From NCBI GenBank assembly GCA_023957215.1, contig JAMLHH010000011.1, positions 1 to 64,000 of the forward strand: a stretch of 64,000 bases of DNA. The letters are read 5' to 3'. Of the stretch, positions 1 through 9,795 are shown one piece after another. Source of the stretch: Chitinophagales bacterium. Its GTDB lineage: Bacteria; Bacteroidota; Bacteroidia; Chitinophagales; JADIYW01. The notes below the pieces were generated by a model, which was given only the letters and a program-made list of their open reading frames with translations, was not told the DNA's origin and did not search any database. Position 1 is the first letter of the stretch. Every line of letters starts with the position of its first letter. A program made the translations under genes and the position numbers.

Positions 1-102
1 TGGCATCTTGAAACTCAAAATATATCTGATCTGCCTTGGTTAGAAAAAGCTCAAAGAGGTTTTGTTGCGACGATGAAAGCTATAGACAACGGAAAGGAGT
101 AA
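1..102 (+). CDS. C-terminal end of a protein cut by the window edge
   Basis: Frame 1 is open from the first base and stops at TAA 100-102, leaving 33 residues that end in KAIDNGKE. The piece is rich in charged and aromatic residues (PWLEKAQRG) and looks like the end of a cytosolic protein. It is too short to name. It runs in the same direction as the kinase that follows about 150 bases later. That gap is A+T-rich and I see no clear terminator in it. Confidence 0.5.
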   Translation, partial: WHLETQNISDLPWLEKAQRGFVATMKAIDNGKE

Positions 103-249
103 CTTCTTTCTCCATTGACTTTTTAATAGAATTGATTTTATTCCAATCTCTAATTAGCCTAATTTAGGATTTAATATTAATTTCTTATTTGTAATCATTC
201 TAAAGTACATAATTCACAGCTCAAATACTTATTTTAGCATCATAAAGTG

Positions 250-1245
250 ATGTCAAAAAACTTTTCGATACACAACAGAAGAATTGTATTCTATTTTTTA
301 ATAGGGTATTTGGTGATACTTTTTATGTGGTGGTGGCTGATGATGTTTAGAAAGGATAACGAATTACATCGGGAGAAAATACAACAACTTTATTATACGT
401 ATGAAGAAAATGAAAGTGCCGAATACCTGAAAGCTTATGATGCTGTATTGAATGATAGAGAAAGACAGCGATGGATGTTGGTCGGTGAAGGTGCAACTTT
501 TTTGATTCTAATGATATTGGGCGTATTTAAGTTGAGTAGCAATATCAAAGAAGAAGTAGGGACGGCAGGAAGACAACGCAACTATTTTTTATCTATAACA
601 CATGAACTAAAATCACCTTTGGCAAGTGCTAAATTAAGCCTTCAAACGCTAAGAAAGAGAAAATTAAATGAAGAGCAACAAGCACATTTATTGCAAAATG
701 CAGAGGATGATATCAACCGTCTAAGTGATCTGGTGGACAAAATCTTATTGGCCTCAAAAATGGAAGATGAATCTACTATCATTCAAATCGAGGAGGTCAA
801 TTTCTCAGAAATAGTGGAAGATTGTAAGTCAAATATTTTGATTAGAAATATTGATACCGAAATCAAAGAGAAGATAGAAGAGGGTGTTTGGGTCAATGGT
901 GATGAACTAATGCTCAAATCTTTGGTTTTAAATTTATTGGAAAATGCTATTAAATACGCACCACGCAATACTCCTATTGTATTGAATCTAAGAAAAAGCC
1001 AAGAAATGGCAGTTTTAGAAGTGGCGGATGATGGTATGATAATTCCTGAAGATGAAAAGGAAAAGATTTTTGAAAGATTTTATAGAGTGGGCAATGATGA
1101 GACACGGACTACAACCGGTGTCGGTTTGGGCTTGTTTATAGTGGGACAAGTCACAAGATTACATCATGGAAATGTGAAAATTATTGATAATAATACAAAA
1201 GGGAAAACCTTTAGAATTGAAATACCTTATATAGGAGCGATATGA
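250..1245 (+). CDS. Sensor histidine kinase, two membrane segments
   Basis: Membrane-bound sensor kinase of a two-component pair, 331 residues from ATG 250; a GTG at 247 is the alternative start. Hydrophobic segments lie at about 11-34 and 76-95, enclosing a short periplasmic stretch of roughly 40 residues. The HisKA H-box has its phospho-acceptor at H118 (SITHELKSPL). The ATPase part shows the N-box (N232 in LLENAIKYAP) and a clear G2 box (GVGLGLFIVGQ). The G1 box reads DDGMIIP, so the usual second glycine of DxGxG is isoleucine 264. The stop overlaps the start of the response regulator by four bases, which implies a co-transcribed pair. With so little periplasmic sequence the stimulus may be sensed in or near the membrane; this is an inference. 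Confidence 0.93.
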   Translation: MSKNFSIHNRRIVFYFLIGYLVILFMWWWLMMFRKDNELHREKIQQLYYTYEENESAEYLKAYDAVLNDRERQRWMLVGEGATFLILMILGVFKLSSNIKEEVGTAGRQRNYFLSITHELKSPLASAKLSLQTLRKRKLNEEQQAHLLQNAEDDINRLSDLVDKILLASKMEDESTIIQIEEVNFSEIVEDCKSNILIRNIDTEIKEKIEEGVWVNGDELMLKSLVLNLLENAIKYAPRNTPIVLNLRKSQEMAVLEVADDGMIIPEDEKEKIFERFYRVGNDETRTTTGVGLGLFIVGQVTRLHHGNVKIIDNNTKGKTFRIEIPYIGAI

Positions 1246-1943
1246 GTAGAAAACCAAGAATACTTTTTGTCGAAGACGAAAAGAATATCCGAGAAGTAGT
1301 CAAGCTAAACTTGGAGTTAGAAGATTATGAAGTGGTAGCTTTGGACAACGGACCTGATGCTATCAAGAGAGTACAAGAAGAAGTCTTTCATCTTATCATT
1401 TTGGATGTGATGTTGCCTGAGATGGATGGTTTCGAGATTTGTGAAACGATAAGAGTGAGAGGATATGATATTCCCATCTTATTTTTGACGGCAAAAGACA
1501 GTTCGGAAGATAGAGTAAAAGGTCTAAAAAAAGGTGCAGACGACTATTTGACAAAACCTTTTAACTTGGAAGAGTTGTTGCTGAGAGTCAAAAATCTGCT
1601 GAAAAGAAGTTTTACCGAAGGAAGTGAATTAGCTGATAATATCCAAAACTTCAGATTTGGTAATAATGAGATAGATTTTGTCACTTTCAAGGCCAAAGGT
1701 GCTTCCGGAGAATTTGATTTGACAAAGAAAGAAGTGGCGTTGCTCAAACTTTTGATTGAAAGGGAAGGAGAAGCTGTTTCGAGAAATGATATTTTGAGAA
1801 TCGTTTGGGGCTATGATGTCTTTCCTTCTACAAGGACAATTGATAATTTTATTCTTAATTTCAGAAAACATTTTGAAGAAGATCCCAAAAATCCTACACA
1901 CTTCTTGTCTATCCGCAGTGTAGGGTACAAATTTATAGCATAG
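1242..1943 (+). CDS. OmpR/PhoB-family response regulator
   Basis: DNA-binding partner of the preceding kinase, 233 residues. The receiver domain (about 5-120) has the acidic pair E11-D12, the phospho-acceptor D55 in LIILDVMLPEMDG, the switch threonine T83 and K105 in the TKPF motif. The C-terminal winged helix (about 150-232) has the usual TRTIDNFILNFRKHFEEDP and SIRSVGYKF features. ATG overlaps the kinase stop (ATGA), so the two are probably translationally coupled. Length and domain order are normal. The regulon cannot be read from the sequence. The gene is convergent with the OstA-like gene, with 12 bases between the stops. Confidence 0.95.
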   Translation: MSRKPRILFVEDEKNIREVVKLNLELEDYEVVALDNGPDAIKRVQEEVFHLIILDVMLPEMDGFEICETIRVRGYDIPILFLTAKDSSEDRVKGLKKGADDYLTKPFNLEELLLRVKNLLKRSFTEGSELADNIQNFRFGNNEIDFVTFKAKGASGEFDLTKKEVALLKLLIEREGEAVSRNDILRIVWGYDVFPSTRTIDNFILNFRKHFEEDPKNPTHFLSIRSVGYKFIA

Positions 1944-1955
1944 AAAGCTTCGACT

Positions 1956-4082
1956 TTATTTTGTCAAGGTTGTTCGGGATTTGAATCGTTTGCTTTTCCT
2001 GTTTTCTTCAAGAATATTAGTGGTCGGCGTTTTTACCTTATCTCCATCAGATTGAGCCTGTTTGTCATCTATTGTTATAATCTCGGGGGTATTTTCTAAG
2101 CTGTTTTTTTCTATGGATGTAAGACTGTCTTGTGGTGTAATCATAGTTTTTTCAAGAGTGTCTTTTTCTGTTTTATTTGTATCGGCTGGATATTCTGTAA
2201 GAAATTTTTCATACTGTTTTTTATCACGTATCACATCCCATTTATTTTTGGGTTTATATGAATAATACCAATCAAAATTATCAAGTCTGAAAATAGGAAA
2301 GTTGATTTGTCGGATAGGAGTAAAGGTGGCTTTAGGAGTACCTTCTAATCTCAATCTCTCAATCTTATTGCTGTCATCCATATAAATACGTATCAAGGCA
2401 CTTTCTGACTGATTGCCACCTATATATTCACTGCTGTCATTTTTGAGAAAATAGATACTTTCGGCATTCCCATCTACCAAAACCTCTTTCAGCCGGTTGC
2501 TATCTAACCATCCCGTAATTTTACGACCTGATATTTGGTTAAAAACGGCAGGGTCTTCTTGGCTGATAATCATGGCATTTTGATAGAGTTCGATTCTTTC
2601 GGCATCTCCATTTTTCATAAAAATATAAATGGAATCAGACTTTAGTTGGGTGCTATCCATCCATAAAATCGGATCTTTGAAAAGCTTGTATATGGAATCG
2701 CGACTATCAAAATAAATAGAATCACAAATCCCCGACATATTGGAGCGGATCAGTTTTACATTTTTATATCCATAAAATACTTTGACACTGTCAGGCTCAT
2801 TTTGGGGAGAATAGACAGAGTCAATGACAAGGTTTTCCTTCTGATTTAAAGTGTCTGTAATGATATTTGTGCTATTTATGTTGACCGATATATTTTTATT
2901 GGATAAAGTATCCTCTTGTAGAATCTGAATAGCTGTTAGTGTATCTGAGCCGGTAGATAGACTATCTTTATTTTCTTTAATAACCCTTTTTAAATCTACA
3001 TCTATTTTCTCAATTGTATCCAAAATAGGCAAAGTATCTAATTTTTCATCAAGATGATTGGGTGGATATTTCTTCAAATAAGTGGAAGACGGAATCGTAA
3101 AATTGATAAGTGTATCAGCACTCAAAAAAAGTGTGTCTTTTTCATCTCTTTTTATCATCAAAGGATCACGGGTGGCGAAATTGTATTTTGTGCTGTCATT
3201 GTATTTCAAATAGTTGGTCAAGATATAAGCCTTGTCTTTCGTACTCGCAGAAATAGCATTGCCTTGAGCTATTCCGGATTTCTTGCTTTTATCATAATCT
3301 ATTTTGTCAGAGGTCAGTTTAAAATCATTCCCTCTTTTTACGGATGAGCGACTTTCTAATACAGCTTTATTATTTTGTGTGTCGAAATAACCTTTATCGG
3401 TGATAATGGTATCGTGATCGGAAATGATAATGGTACGTGTAATAAATCTAGCGATTTTGGTATCAGTATGATAAATCATCGAATCTGCATACATTACATA
3501 ATCCGGATTTGTCAATACGACATTGCCTTTCAATATAGCGTACTCTTCTTTTTGATAATTGACTCCGGTTTTACTTGTTAAGACAGTAGAATCTGTTACT
3601 ATTTTTCCGTTTTCATAGAAATAACCTATTTCATTTTCTATATCATAAGATACAAGTGGAGCGGTCAAAATACTGCCTTTATTATCTATTTTGACATCTT
3701 TCTCCAGATAGGCCATTTTAGTATTTCCGTCGTATTTTAGGTCTTGGGAATAAATCTTAATGCTGTCACCTTTTGTAATCTTAATATTGCTATGTGCTTC
3801 CAAATAATTACTTTGTGGAAAAAGAGTGGCTACCCGACAATTCATATATGCTCCTTCATGAAATAGTCTGACAGCACCTTCTAAACTTCTGGTGACAATA
3901 TTGCTTGCAGTGTCAGTCTCTTGAACCAAAGAATCGGCATAAATGATTTGTATCCTTTTGGTATTTTGAACTTCTTCTTTTTCCCGGTGTGTAGAAGGTA
4001 AAATCTTTAACGGGTCAAAAGGTAAGATGGTTTGTGCTAAAGATATTGTGGATGAAAATAAAATGACAAGTGCTATTAACAA
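1956..4082 (-). CDS. OstA-like protein (LptA-type periplasmic LPS transport)
   Basis: Secreted protein of 708 residues. An N-terminal signal peptide ends near SLAQ, followed by repeated beta-strand units typical of the OstA/LptA beta-jellyroll family (for example SNIKITKGDSIKIYSQDL and ALLKGNVV-like repeats) that bridge lipopolysaccharide across the periplasm. Family members in Bacteroidota are large and distinct from LptD, as here. The C-terminal third is low-complexity, rich in Ser, Thr and Asp, and ends in a lysine/arginine tail. No in-frame ATG precedes the signal peptide, so the start is taken as TTG at 4080-4082. It is last in a minus-strand run amidase > MCE protein > OstA and lies near lptD, which fits LPS export. 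Family assignment comes from sequence pattern only. Confidence 0.8.
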   Translation of the reverse strand: MLIALVILFSSTISLAQTILPFDPLKILPSTHREKEEVQNTKRIQIIYADSLVQETDTASNIVTRSLEGAVRLFHEGAYMNCRVATLFPQSNYLEAHSNIKITKGDSIKIYSQDLKYDGNTKMAYLEKDVKIDNKGSILTAPLVSYDIENEIGYFYENGKIVTDSTVLTSKTGVNYQKEEYAILKGNVVLTNPDYVMYADSMIYHTDTKIARFITRTIIISDHDTIITDKGYFDTQNNKAVLESRSSVKRGNDFKLTSDKIDYDKSKKSGIAQGNAISASTKDKAYILTNYLKYNDSTKYNFATRDPLMIKRDEKDTLFLSADTLINFTIPSSTYLKKYPPNHLDEKLDTLPILDTIEKIDVDLKRVIKENKDSLSTGSDTLTAIQILQEDTLSNKNISVNINSTNIITDTLNQKENLVIDSVYSPQNEPDSVKVFYGYKNVKLIRSNMSGICDSIYFDSRDSIYKLFKDPILWMDSTQLKSDSIYIFMKNGDAERIELYQNAMIISQEDPAVFNQISGRKITGWLDSNRLKEVLVDGNAESIYFLKNDSSEYIGGNQSESALIRIYMDDSNKIERLRLEGTPKATFTPIRQINFPIFRLDNFDWYYSYKPKNKWDVIRDKKQYEKFLTEYPADTNKTEKDTLEKTMITPQDSLTSIEKNSLENTPEIITIDDKQAQSDGDKVKTPTTNILEENRKSKRFKSRTTLTK

Positions 4083-4131
4083 TAGCCTTTTAATACTCCC
4101 GATATCATTTTCCTTTTTGATGACACAGATT

Positions 4132-5139
4132 TTATTCTTTGTTTTTTCTTTCTATGAGAGAAAAGCTAACATATCTTTTTGGATTGGCTTTTAAGTCTTC
4201 TAAGAGTGTATTCAAAGATTTGATGGTCTTATCAATGGATTTATACATCTCTTCATCTTTGACTATTCTACCTAAAGTACCTTCCCCCTGATTGATGGAA
4301 GCTAAAAGTTGGTTGACTTCTTCCATCACTTTTGTAGTGGAAGCAATTGTCTTTTCAATATCGGCTTGTGCCAGTTTATAAGATAGAGTATCAAAATTTT
4401 TGATAATATGATCTATGCTTTGACTATTGTCAGCTATCTTCTTGGTAATGACACTCGCATTATAAACCGTACTGTCTGCCCCTTGAATAAGATGTTTGAT
4501 ATGATTGCTTTGTGAGCTAAATACTTCGGATACTTCAGCCAAAACTTTATTTGCATTTTCTAAGGTGGCTGTTGCACTTTCGACAGCTATTTTTAACTTA
4601 CTGTTTTCACCATAGCCGAGTGCAGAATGTACATCGTTAATCATGGTATCAACAGATACTAATAATTTATTGAGCTTTTCTGTCAAAGGTGACAACTCGC
4701 CGGAGATGGATTCAAACATATCAGGTGAATTGATACCTTGATAGATTGTCTTTTCGTTAGCAAGAATTGAGCTGGTTCCTTTTACAATAGAAATGACCTT
4801 TTTACCCAACAAATCTACACTTTCAATAGCAAATTTGCTGTCTTCGGGAATTTGCATATCACTTGGCAGACTGATTCTGACAATTACTTGGTTTTTACCG
4901 TCATTGGCAAGATGGATATCTTTGATTCGCCCCACCTCTAATCCATTGATGGTGACAGAGTTGGTAGGAAAAAGTCCGGTAGTGTTTTCAAAGTTAATTT
5001 GAATATAATTACTCTTACTAAAGACATTGTTTCCCTGCAAAAAACTATATCCAAGAATCATAAGTGTGATGGCTATTAATGTGAATGCGCCTACTGCAAC
5101 CTCGCTTCTATATTTCAAAACTTCTCCTTTTACCGCCAA
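4132..5139 (-). CDS. MCE/MlaD-family lipid-binding protein
   Basis: Inner-membrane-anchored protein of 335 residues in the MCE family, which carries phospholipids between the membranes together with an ABC transporter. One membrane anchor lies at about 15-35 (VGAFTLIAITLMILGYSF), followed by a single MCE domain (about 38-120) with the hallmark NSVTINGLEVGRI. The remaining 200 residues are helical and coiled-coil-like, as in other single-MCE proteins that extend into the periplasm. The Mla ATPase and permease genes are not in the window, so the complex is incomplete here. It is 16 bases downstream of the amidase gene and 49 upstream of the OstA-like gene, and is presumably co-transcribed with both. 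Confidence 0.9.
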   Translation of the reverse strand: MAVKGEVLKYRSEVAVGAFTLIAITLMILGYSFLQGNNVFSKSNYIQINFENTTGLFPTNSVTINGLEVGRIKDIHLANDGKNQVIVRISLPSDMQIPEDSKFAIESVDLLGKKVISIVKGTSSILANEKTIYQGINSPDMFESISGELSPLTEKLNKLLVSVDTMINDVHSALGYGENSKLKIAVESATATLENANKVLAEVSEVFSSQSNHIKHLIQGADSTVYNASVITKKIADNSQSIDHIIKNFDTLSYKLAQADIEKTIASTTKVMEEVNQLLASINQGEGTLGRIVKDEEMYKSIDKTIKSLNTLLEDLKANPKRYVSFSLIERKNKE

Positions 5140-5155
5140 AGATAAATAATTCTAT

Positions 5156-6379
5156 TTATTGTAAATACTCTTTTGCCTCGGAAGTGCCTAATCTTTTGCC
5201 ATTTTTATAGACAACAATAAATGCATCGTGAAATCCGAGACCCTTTATCTTTTGTAATTCAGACTGCGCTGAACTAAAAGTTTTAAAGCCCCCGGCAAGA
5301 TATTTGTACATATTGCTGACAGTTTCATATTCAAGAGATTTAATTTTACTGTACGGATGTTGGTTGATATTTAATCTTTTACTGGTGACGGCTATCTGAA
5401 TCTTGTAGTTGACATCATTTGTTGCTATCGGAGTAGTGGAAGTTGTGGACTGTGTCGTCGTGACTGTTTCTGTGTCGCTTCCAGTATTTGTCGAAGTTAT
5501 GGGGGAAGTCGTAGGACTTGTATTTTCTGTTTCAATACGGGTTGGCTGGACTATTCCGGACGGTCCGTTTTCTACTGCTTTTTTATAATTGGTAAAAGCA
5601 TCCAAGATGGCATTAGAGATTTCTTCTTGTCCACTATCAGAACTGATATATTTTTCTTCGCTTGGATTTGAAATAAAACCGATTTCTGTCAAGACTCCGG
5701 GCATTGTCGCACCAGCCAAGACCGCTAACCCGATTTGTTTGACACCTCTGTTTTGTCTTTTATTCCGATAAGTATATTCATCCTGAACCTTACTTGCAAA
5801 CAACATGCTTTGTTCCAAATAGGCATTTAGATTGAGCGACAACATGATCATGGTCTCAGGTGCATTGGGATCAAAACCGCCATACATATCTTCCGTATTA
5901 TTTTCCAAACTTATGACGGAGTTTTCTCTTTTGGCAACTTCAAACTGTTCATTTGTTCTATGAAGTCCCAATACAAAAGTTTCTGTTCCCATTGCAGTTC
6001 TATTTGTTGCGGAATTACAGTGAACACTGATAAATAAATCTGCGTGATTTTTATTGGCAATATCCGATCTTTCGTATAATTTTATAAAGACATCGGTTTT
6101 TCGGGTATAAATGACTTTGATATCCGGATATGCCCTTTTGATTTTTTCACCTAATTTTAAAGCGACTTGTAGCGCCACCATCTTTTCTTGTATGCCGGTC
6201 GGTCCGATAGCTCCTGAGTCGTGTCCTCCGTGTCCGGCATCAATAACGACGGTTTTAATATTATAGTTTTCAGCTTTAAGTATATTTGAGCTTAAAAACA
6301 CAATAATTATCACACTGAATGTGTGGATAAAAATATTATTTTTTAAAAGATTTATGGTTTTAACCATAATTTTGTTCAT
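5156..6379 (-). CDS. N-acetylmuramoyl-L-alanine amidase (Amidase_3)
   Basis: Periplasmic peptidoglycan hydrolase, 407 residues, that cuts the bond between N-acetylmuramic acid and the stem peptide. A hydrophobic signal or anchor spans about 17-36. The catalytic domain (about 42-270) shows the zinc ligands H50 (VIDAGHGG), E65 (IQEK) and H120 (LFISVHCNS), and the catalytic E232 in TEIGFISNP. A Thr/Ser-rich linker (about 280-325) leads to a C-terminal module of about 80 residues that resembles a SPOR-type septal-binding domain (QIAVTSKRL and FKTFSSAQSELQKIK); that reading is tentative. It is the first gene of the minus-strand envelope run and is divergent from lptD, with 45 bases between the starts. 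Confidence 0.93.
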   Translation of the reverse strand: MNKIMVKTINLLKNNIFIHTFSVIIIVFLSSNILKAENYNIKTVVIDAGHGGHDSGAIGPTGIQEKMVALQVALKLGEKIKRAYPDIKVIYTRKTDVFIKLYERSDIANKNHADLFISVHCNSATNRTAMGTETFVLGLHRTNEQFEVAKRENSVISLENNTEDMYGGFDPNAPETMIMLSLNLNAYLEQSMLFASKVQDEYTYRNKRQNRGVKQIGLAVLAGATMPGVLTEIGFISNPSEEKYISSDSGQEEISNAILDAFTNYKKAVENGPSGIVQPTRIETENTSPTTSPITSTNTGSDTETVTTTQSTTSTTPIATNDVNYKIQIAVTSKRLNINQHPYSKIKSLEYETVSNMYKYLAGGFKTFSSAQSELQKIKGLGFHDAFIVVYKNGKRLGTSEAKEYLQ

Positions 6380-6424
6380 TTACTTTTGTTTAATCATCAA
6401 ATCAAATAAATAATTTTCATTTAC

Positions 6425-9145
6425 TTGAAATATTTAGCGAGTTTATTTTTAGTAGCTGCACTTTTGTTACAGTCGAATACCTCTTTTGCCCAAAAATCAG
6501 AAAAAGTCACTCGACTCAAAAATAAGAATTTCAAATTTAATGCCGAAATGGATTCTACACTTAGAAATGAAAAAAATCTTTCAAAGAAAATTCTTTCTGA
6601 TACAATTAACGCCGTTGTAGCGGAAAAAGTATCCTTTAATAAAAGAACCCCTGACGAAGTACAAGCGCCTATTATAAAATATGCGAAAGACTCCATAGAA
6701 TCTTCTTTGGAATACAATGCGGAAGATTCGATAGTATATGATATCAAAAACAAAGAAATCTATCTCTATGGGAATGCTTCTGTCGTCTATCAAGATATCA
6801 CGGTCAGAGGCGGAAAAATTATTTTTAATTATGATACACAAGAGGTAAAGGCTCTTTGGGGAATAGATTCTGTAGGAAATAAGAAAAACAAACCGGAATT
6901 TAGCCAAGCGGAAGAAGTCTTTCAGGCAGACGAATTGAGATTCAATTTTAAAACCAAAAAGGGTAAAAGTATGGGTGCCGTCACCAAGCAAAATGATAGC
7001 TATTTACATTCAGAAGAAATTAAAAATGTCAGTGATAAGGTATATTTCGGGAAAAGTATCAAATACACTTCTTGTGAATACGACCATCCCCACTTTTATA
7101 TAGAAATCAGCAAGGCGAAAATTATCAAAGACAAAGTCATCGTGGGCAAACCTGCCAATTTGGTGGTGGAAGATGTACGAACGCCACTTTTTATTCCTTA
7201 TGGAGTCTTTCCGATACTAAAAGAAAGAAATACAGGTCTCTTAATGCCTGAATATGGGGAAACAGATAAACTTGGATTTTATTTGAAAGGATTGGGTTAT
7301 TATTGGAGTATCAATGATTATTTGAGTACGACGATTACTGCCGATATATATAGTTTGGGAAGTTGGGGTATCAATAACAATTTTGATTTTAACAGAAAAT
7401 ACCGTTATTCCGGTAATATCAATACTTCGTTTACCAGTTTACAACAATCGGAGAGAAGATCCTCTACATTTACCAAGCCGAGCAAAGAGTTTTTTATCAA
7501 TTCAAGTTTCAGATTAGATCCCAAAAGAATGTACAACGGAAACTTTAGTGCGAGTATTTATGCCGGAACACAAGCTTATCATCAGTACAATGTTTCAGAT
7601 GCCGAAACTTTCTTAAACAATACATACCGTTCATCAATTGCTTACCAAAAATGGTGGCCGGGCAAACCTTTCAGGTTAAGTGTGAGTGCCAATCACAGTC
7701 AGAACACTCAGACAAAAGATATTACATTTCAACTGCCACAATTTAATTTTTCTGTTTCCAGAATCAACCCATTCCAGAGAAAAGTGGCTACCGGCGGTAA
7801 AAAATGGTATGAGAATATCGGTTTTTCCTACACAATGGACATGCAAAACCAAATCAACACCAAAGACAGCCTTCTATTTAAAAAAGAGACACTTGACAAT
7901 ATGCGCAACGGTATCAGACACTCAATTCCTGTCAGTGGAAATTTCTCTTTGGGAAAATTTCTCAATCTGTCCACCGGTATGAATTACACGGAAAGATGGT
8001 ATCTCTCATATAATGAAAGTATTTATCATCAGACGCCGGATACTTTTTATGTAGAAAATGCCCAAAAGACAGGTTTTAAAACAGTCAGAGATTTTGGTCT
8101 GAATGCTACACTTTCTACCAAACTTTATGGAATGTTACAGTTTAAGAAAGGCAAATTGATGGCTATCAGACATGTGGTGACACCCCGGTTAAACTTTAAT
8201 TATAGACCGGATTTTGGAAAAGGCCATTGGGGATATTATAAAGACGTGCAAATCAATCCACAAGGAGATATCCGACAATACAGCTTATACAGCAACGGGA
8301 TTTATGGGACTGCTCCACAAGGCAAGGTGGGAAGTGTGGGATTTAGCGTGGATAATAATATAGAAATCAAAGTCAAATCGAAAAAAGACACCATCAAAGG
8401 TGAAAAGAAAATTCCGATTATTGAAAATTTGACTTTTGCAGGTAACTATAATTTTGCGGTGGACTCTTTTCAGATGTCGGATATTAGTTTTAGTGCAAAT
8501 AACAGAATCTCGCAATATCTTGCACTCAACGTCAGTGGTATATTCGATCCTTATGTCTATGACAAGGACAAAAACAGGCGAACTCCTAAATTAGGTATTG
8601 CAAATGGTGGGAAATGGTTGCGTTTGAGGACATTGAGTTTGAATCTAAGTGGCTCTTGGCAGTCAAAAAGCAGAGACGGACGACAAACGGTCGGAGATCA
8701 ATTTGACCCGAGAAATGGCTTGCCCAATGAAGACCCGATGACCGTTGATGGTTATTATATTCAAGACCAAGTATTTGGCGGACCTTTGGCGTATGTAGAT
8801 TTTAATATACCTTTTTCTGTAAATTACAATTACTCTTTAAGTCTAAACAGGTTTTATTCGAGAGGAAAGGACACGGCATCCGTTACTCAGACATTAGGAG
8901 CAGGTTTTAATTTTAGTTTGACACCTAAATGGAAAGTAAGTATCAATAGTGGTTTTGATTTTGTATCTAAAAAAATTAATAGAACGGATATTTCTGTCTA
9001 TCGGGATTTACACTGTTGGCAATTGGTTTTCAATTGGGTACCTTTGGGATTTCAAAAAAGTTTTTCTTTAGAATTAAATGTTAAGTCGCAGATGTTGAAA
9101 GACTTAAAATTAGCTAAGCGAAAAATGTGGGTAGATTATGATTAA
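6425..9145 (+). CDS. lptD: LPS-assembly outer-membrane protein LptD-like
   Basis: Outer-membrane translocon component, 906 residues, that inserts lipopolysaccharide into the outer leaflet. A signal peptide (MKYLASLFLVAALLLQ ... SFAQ) is followed by an N-terminal OstA-type domain (about 95-230: NKEIYLYGNASVVYQDI and similar strands), then a long beta-barrel region with many alternating aromatic strands. The LptD-type segment VVEDVRTPLFIPYGVFP (about 250) links the two. The start is TTG at 6425, immediately before the signal peptide; no nearby ATG fits. The gene is divergent from the amidase-MCE-OstA run, so two OstA-type components of the LPS bridge are encoded side by side. Bacteroidota LptD is diverged from the E. 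coli protein, but length and layout fit. Confidence 0.87.
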   Translation: MKYLASLFLVAALLLQSNTSFAQKSEKVTRLKNKNFKFNAEMDSTLRNEKNLSKKILSDTINAVVAEKVSFNKRTPDEVQAPIIKYAKDSIESSLEYNAEDSIVYDIKNKEIYLYGNASVVYQDITVRGGKIIFNYDTQEVKALWGIDSVGNKKNKPEFSQAEEVFQADELRFNFKTKKGKSMGAVTKQNDSYLHSEEIKNVSDKVYFGKSIKYTSCEYDHPHFYIEISKAKIIKDKVIVGKPANLVVEDVRTPLFIPYGVFPILKERNTGLLMPEYGETDKLGFYLKGLGYYWSINDYLSTTITADIYSLGSWGINNNFDFNRKYRYSGNINTSFTSLQQSERRSSTFTKPSKEFFINSSFRLDPKRMYNGNFSASIYAGTQAYHQYNVSDAETFLNNTYRSSIAYQKWWPGKPFRLSVSANHSQNTQTKDITFQLPQFNFSVSRINPFQRKVATGGKKWYENIGFSYTMDMQNQINTKDSLLFKKETLDNMRNGIRHSIPVSGNFSLGKFLNLSTGMNYTERWYLSYNESIYHQTPDTFYVENAQKTGFKTVRDFGLNATLSTKLYGMLQFKKGKLMAIRHVVTPRLNFNYRPDFGKGHWGYYKDVQINPQGDIRQYSLYSNGIYGTAPQGKVGSVGFSVDNNIEIKVKSKKDTIKGEKKIPIIENLTFAGNYNFAVDSFQMSDISFSANNRISQYLALNVSGIFDPYVYDKDKNRRTPKLGIANGGKWLRLRTLSLNLSGSWQSKSRDGRQTVGDQFDPRNGLPNEDPMTVDGYYIQDQVFGGPLAYVDFNIPFSVNYNYSLSLNRFYSRGKDTASVTQTLGAGFNFSLTPKWKVSINSGFDFVSKKINRTDISVYRDLHCWQLVFNWVPLGFQKSFSLELNVKSQMLKDLKLAKRKMWVDYD

Positions 9146-9148
9146 AAA

Positions 9149-9181
9149 TTGAGTGCTTAATATCCAAATATTGTATATTTG
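9149..9181 (+). promoter_or_regulatory. Bacteroidota-type promoter for the DUF6580 gene
   Basis: A TTG at 9149-9151 and the box TATATTTG at 9174-9181 match the -33 and -7 elements (TTG and TAnnTTTG) used by Bacteroidota sigma factor. The spacer of 22 is slightly long. Transcription would start about 15-20 bases before the ATG at 9204. Confidence 0.5.
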
Positions 9182-9203
9182 TAGAAAATCTTAATTTGTT
9201 ATT

Positions 9204-9746
9204 ATGAATTCAAAAAATGTAAAATTAGACACAGGTTGGATTGCGATAGTGTTTATAGTCACCTTGGCAGTAGCCATTAGAATATTGATGAATGGAAAAA
9301 TTCCTAATTTTGCACCGATTGGAGCTTTGGCTTTGTTTGCCGGTGCGTATATCCAAAATCTGAAAACTGCAATTATTTTACCTATCACAGCATTACTTTT
9401 AAGCGACTTAGTATTGGGTATGCATTCCACCATGATATTTGTATATGCTTCATTTTTTATGATAATCCTATTCAGTAGAGCCATTAACGGTCGTAATAAA
9501 TCTATTGCAAAAACTTTTGGTTCTACTTTGTTGGCATCTGTATTATTTTTCTTGGTGACAAACTTTGGCGTATGGTTGTTGACCGGTATGTACAGCATGG
9601 ACATTTCAGGTTTGTTAAGCTCATATATGGCAGGTGTCCCATTTTTTAGATATACTTTGATGGGAGATTTATTTTATGTCACACTCTTCTTTGGTGCTTA
9701 TGAAGGAATCACTCATTTTGTTTTACCTTCTATTAAGACAGTTTAA
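9204..9746 (+). CDS. DUF6580-like integral membrane protein
   Basis: Polytopic membrane protein of 180 residues with about five hydrophobic helices. The pattern near the N-terminus (RILMNGKIPNFAPIGALALF) with SDLVLGMH and WLLTGMY further on matches the Bacteroidota DUF6580 family, whose small multi-helix layout recalls the substrate-binding S components of ECF transporters. That likeness is known only at family level and no substrate can be read here. It appears monocistronic, with its own promoter, between lptD and glmM. Confidence 0.7.
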   Translation: MNSKNVKLDTGWIAIVFIVTLAVAIRILMNGKIPNFAPIGALALFAGAYIQNLKTAIILPITALLLSDLVLGMHSTMIFVYASFFMIILFSRAINGRNKSIAKTFGSTLLASVLFFLVTNFGVWLLTGMYSMDISGLLSSYMAGVPFFRYTLMGDLFYVTLFFGAYEGITHFVLPSIKTV

Positions 9747-9795
9747 TTTTAATTTTATTGACAGGTCTTTTCTAAGACTATAAAAACTTTATTCG

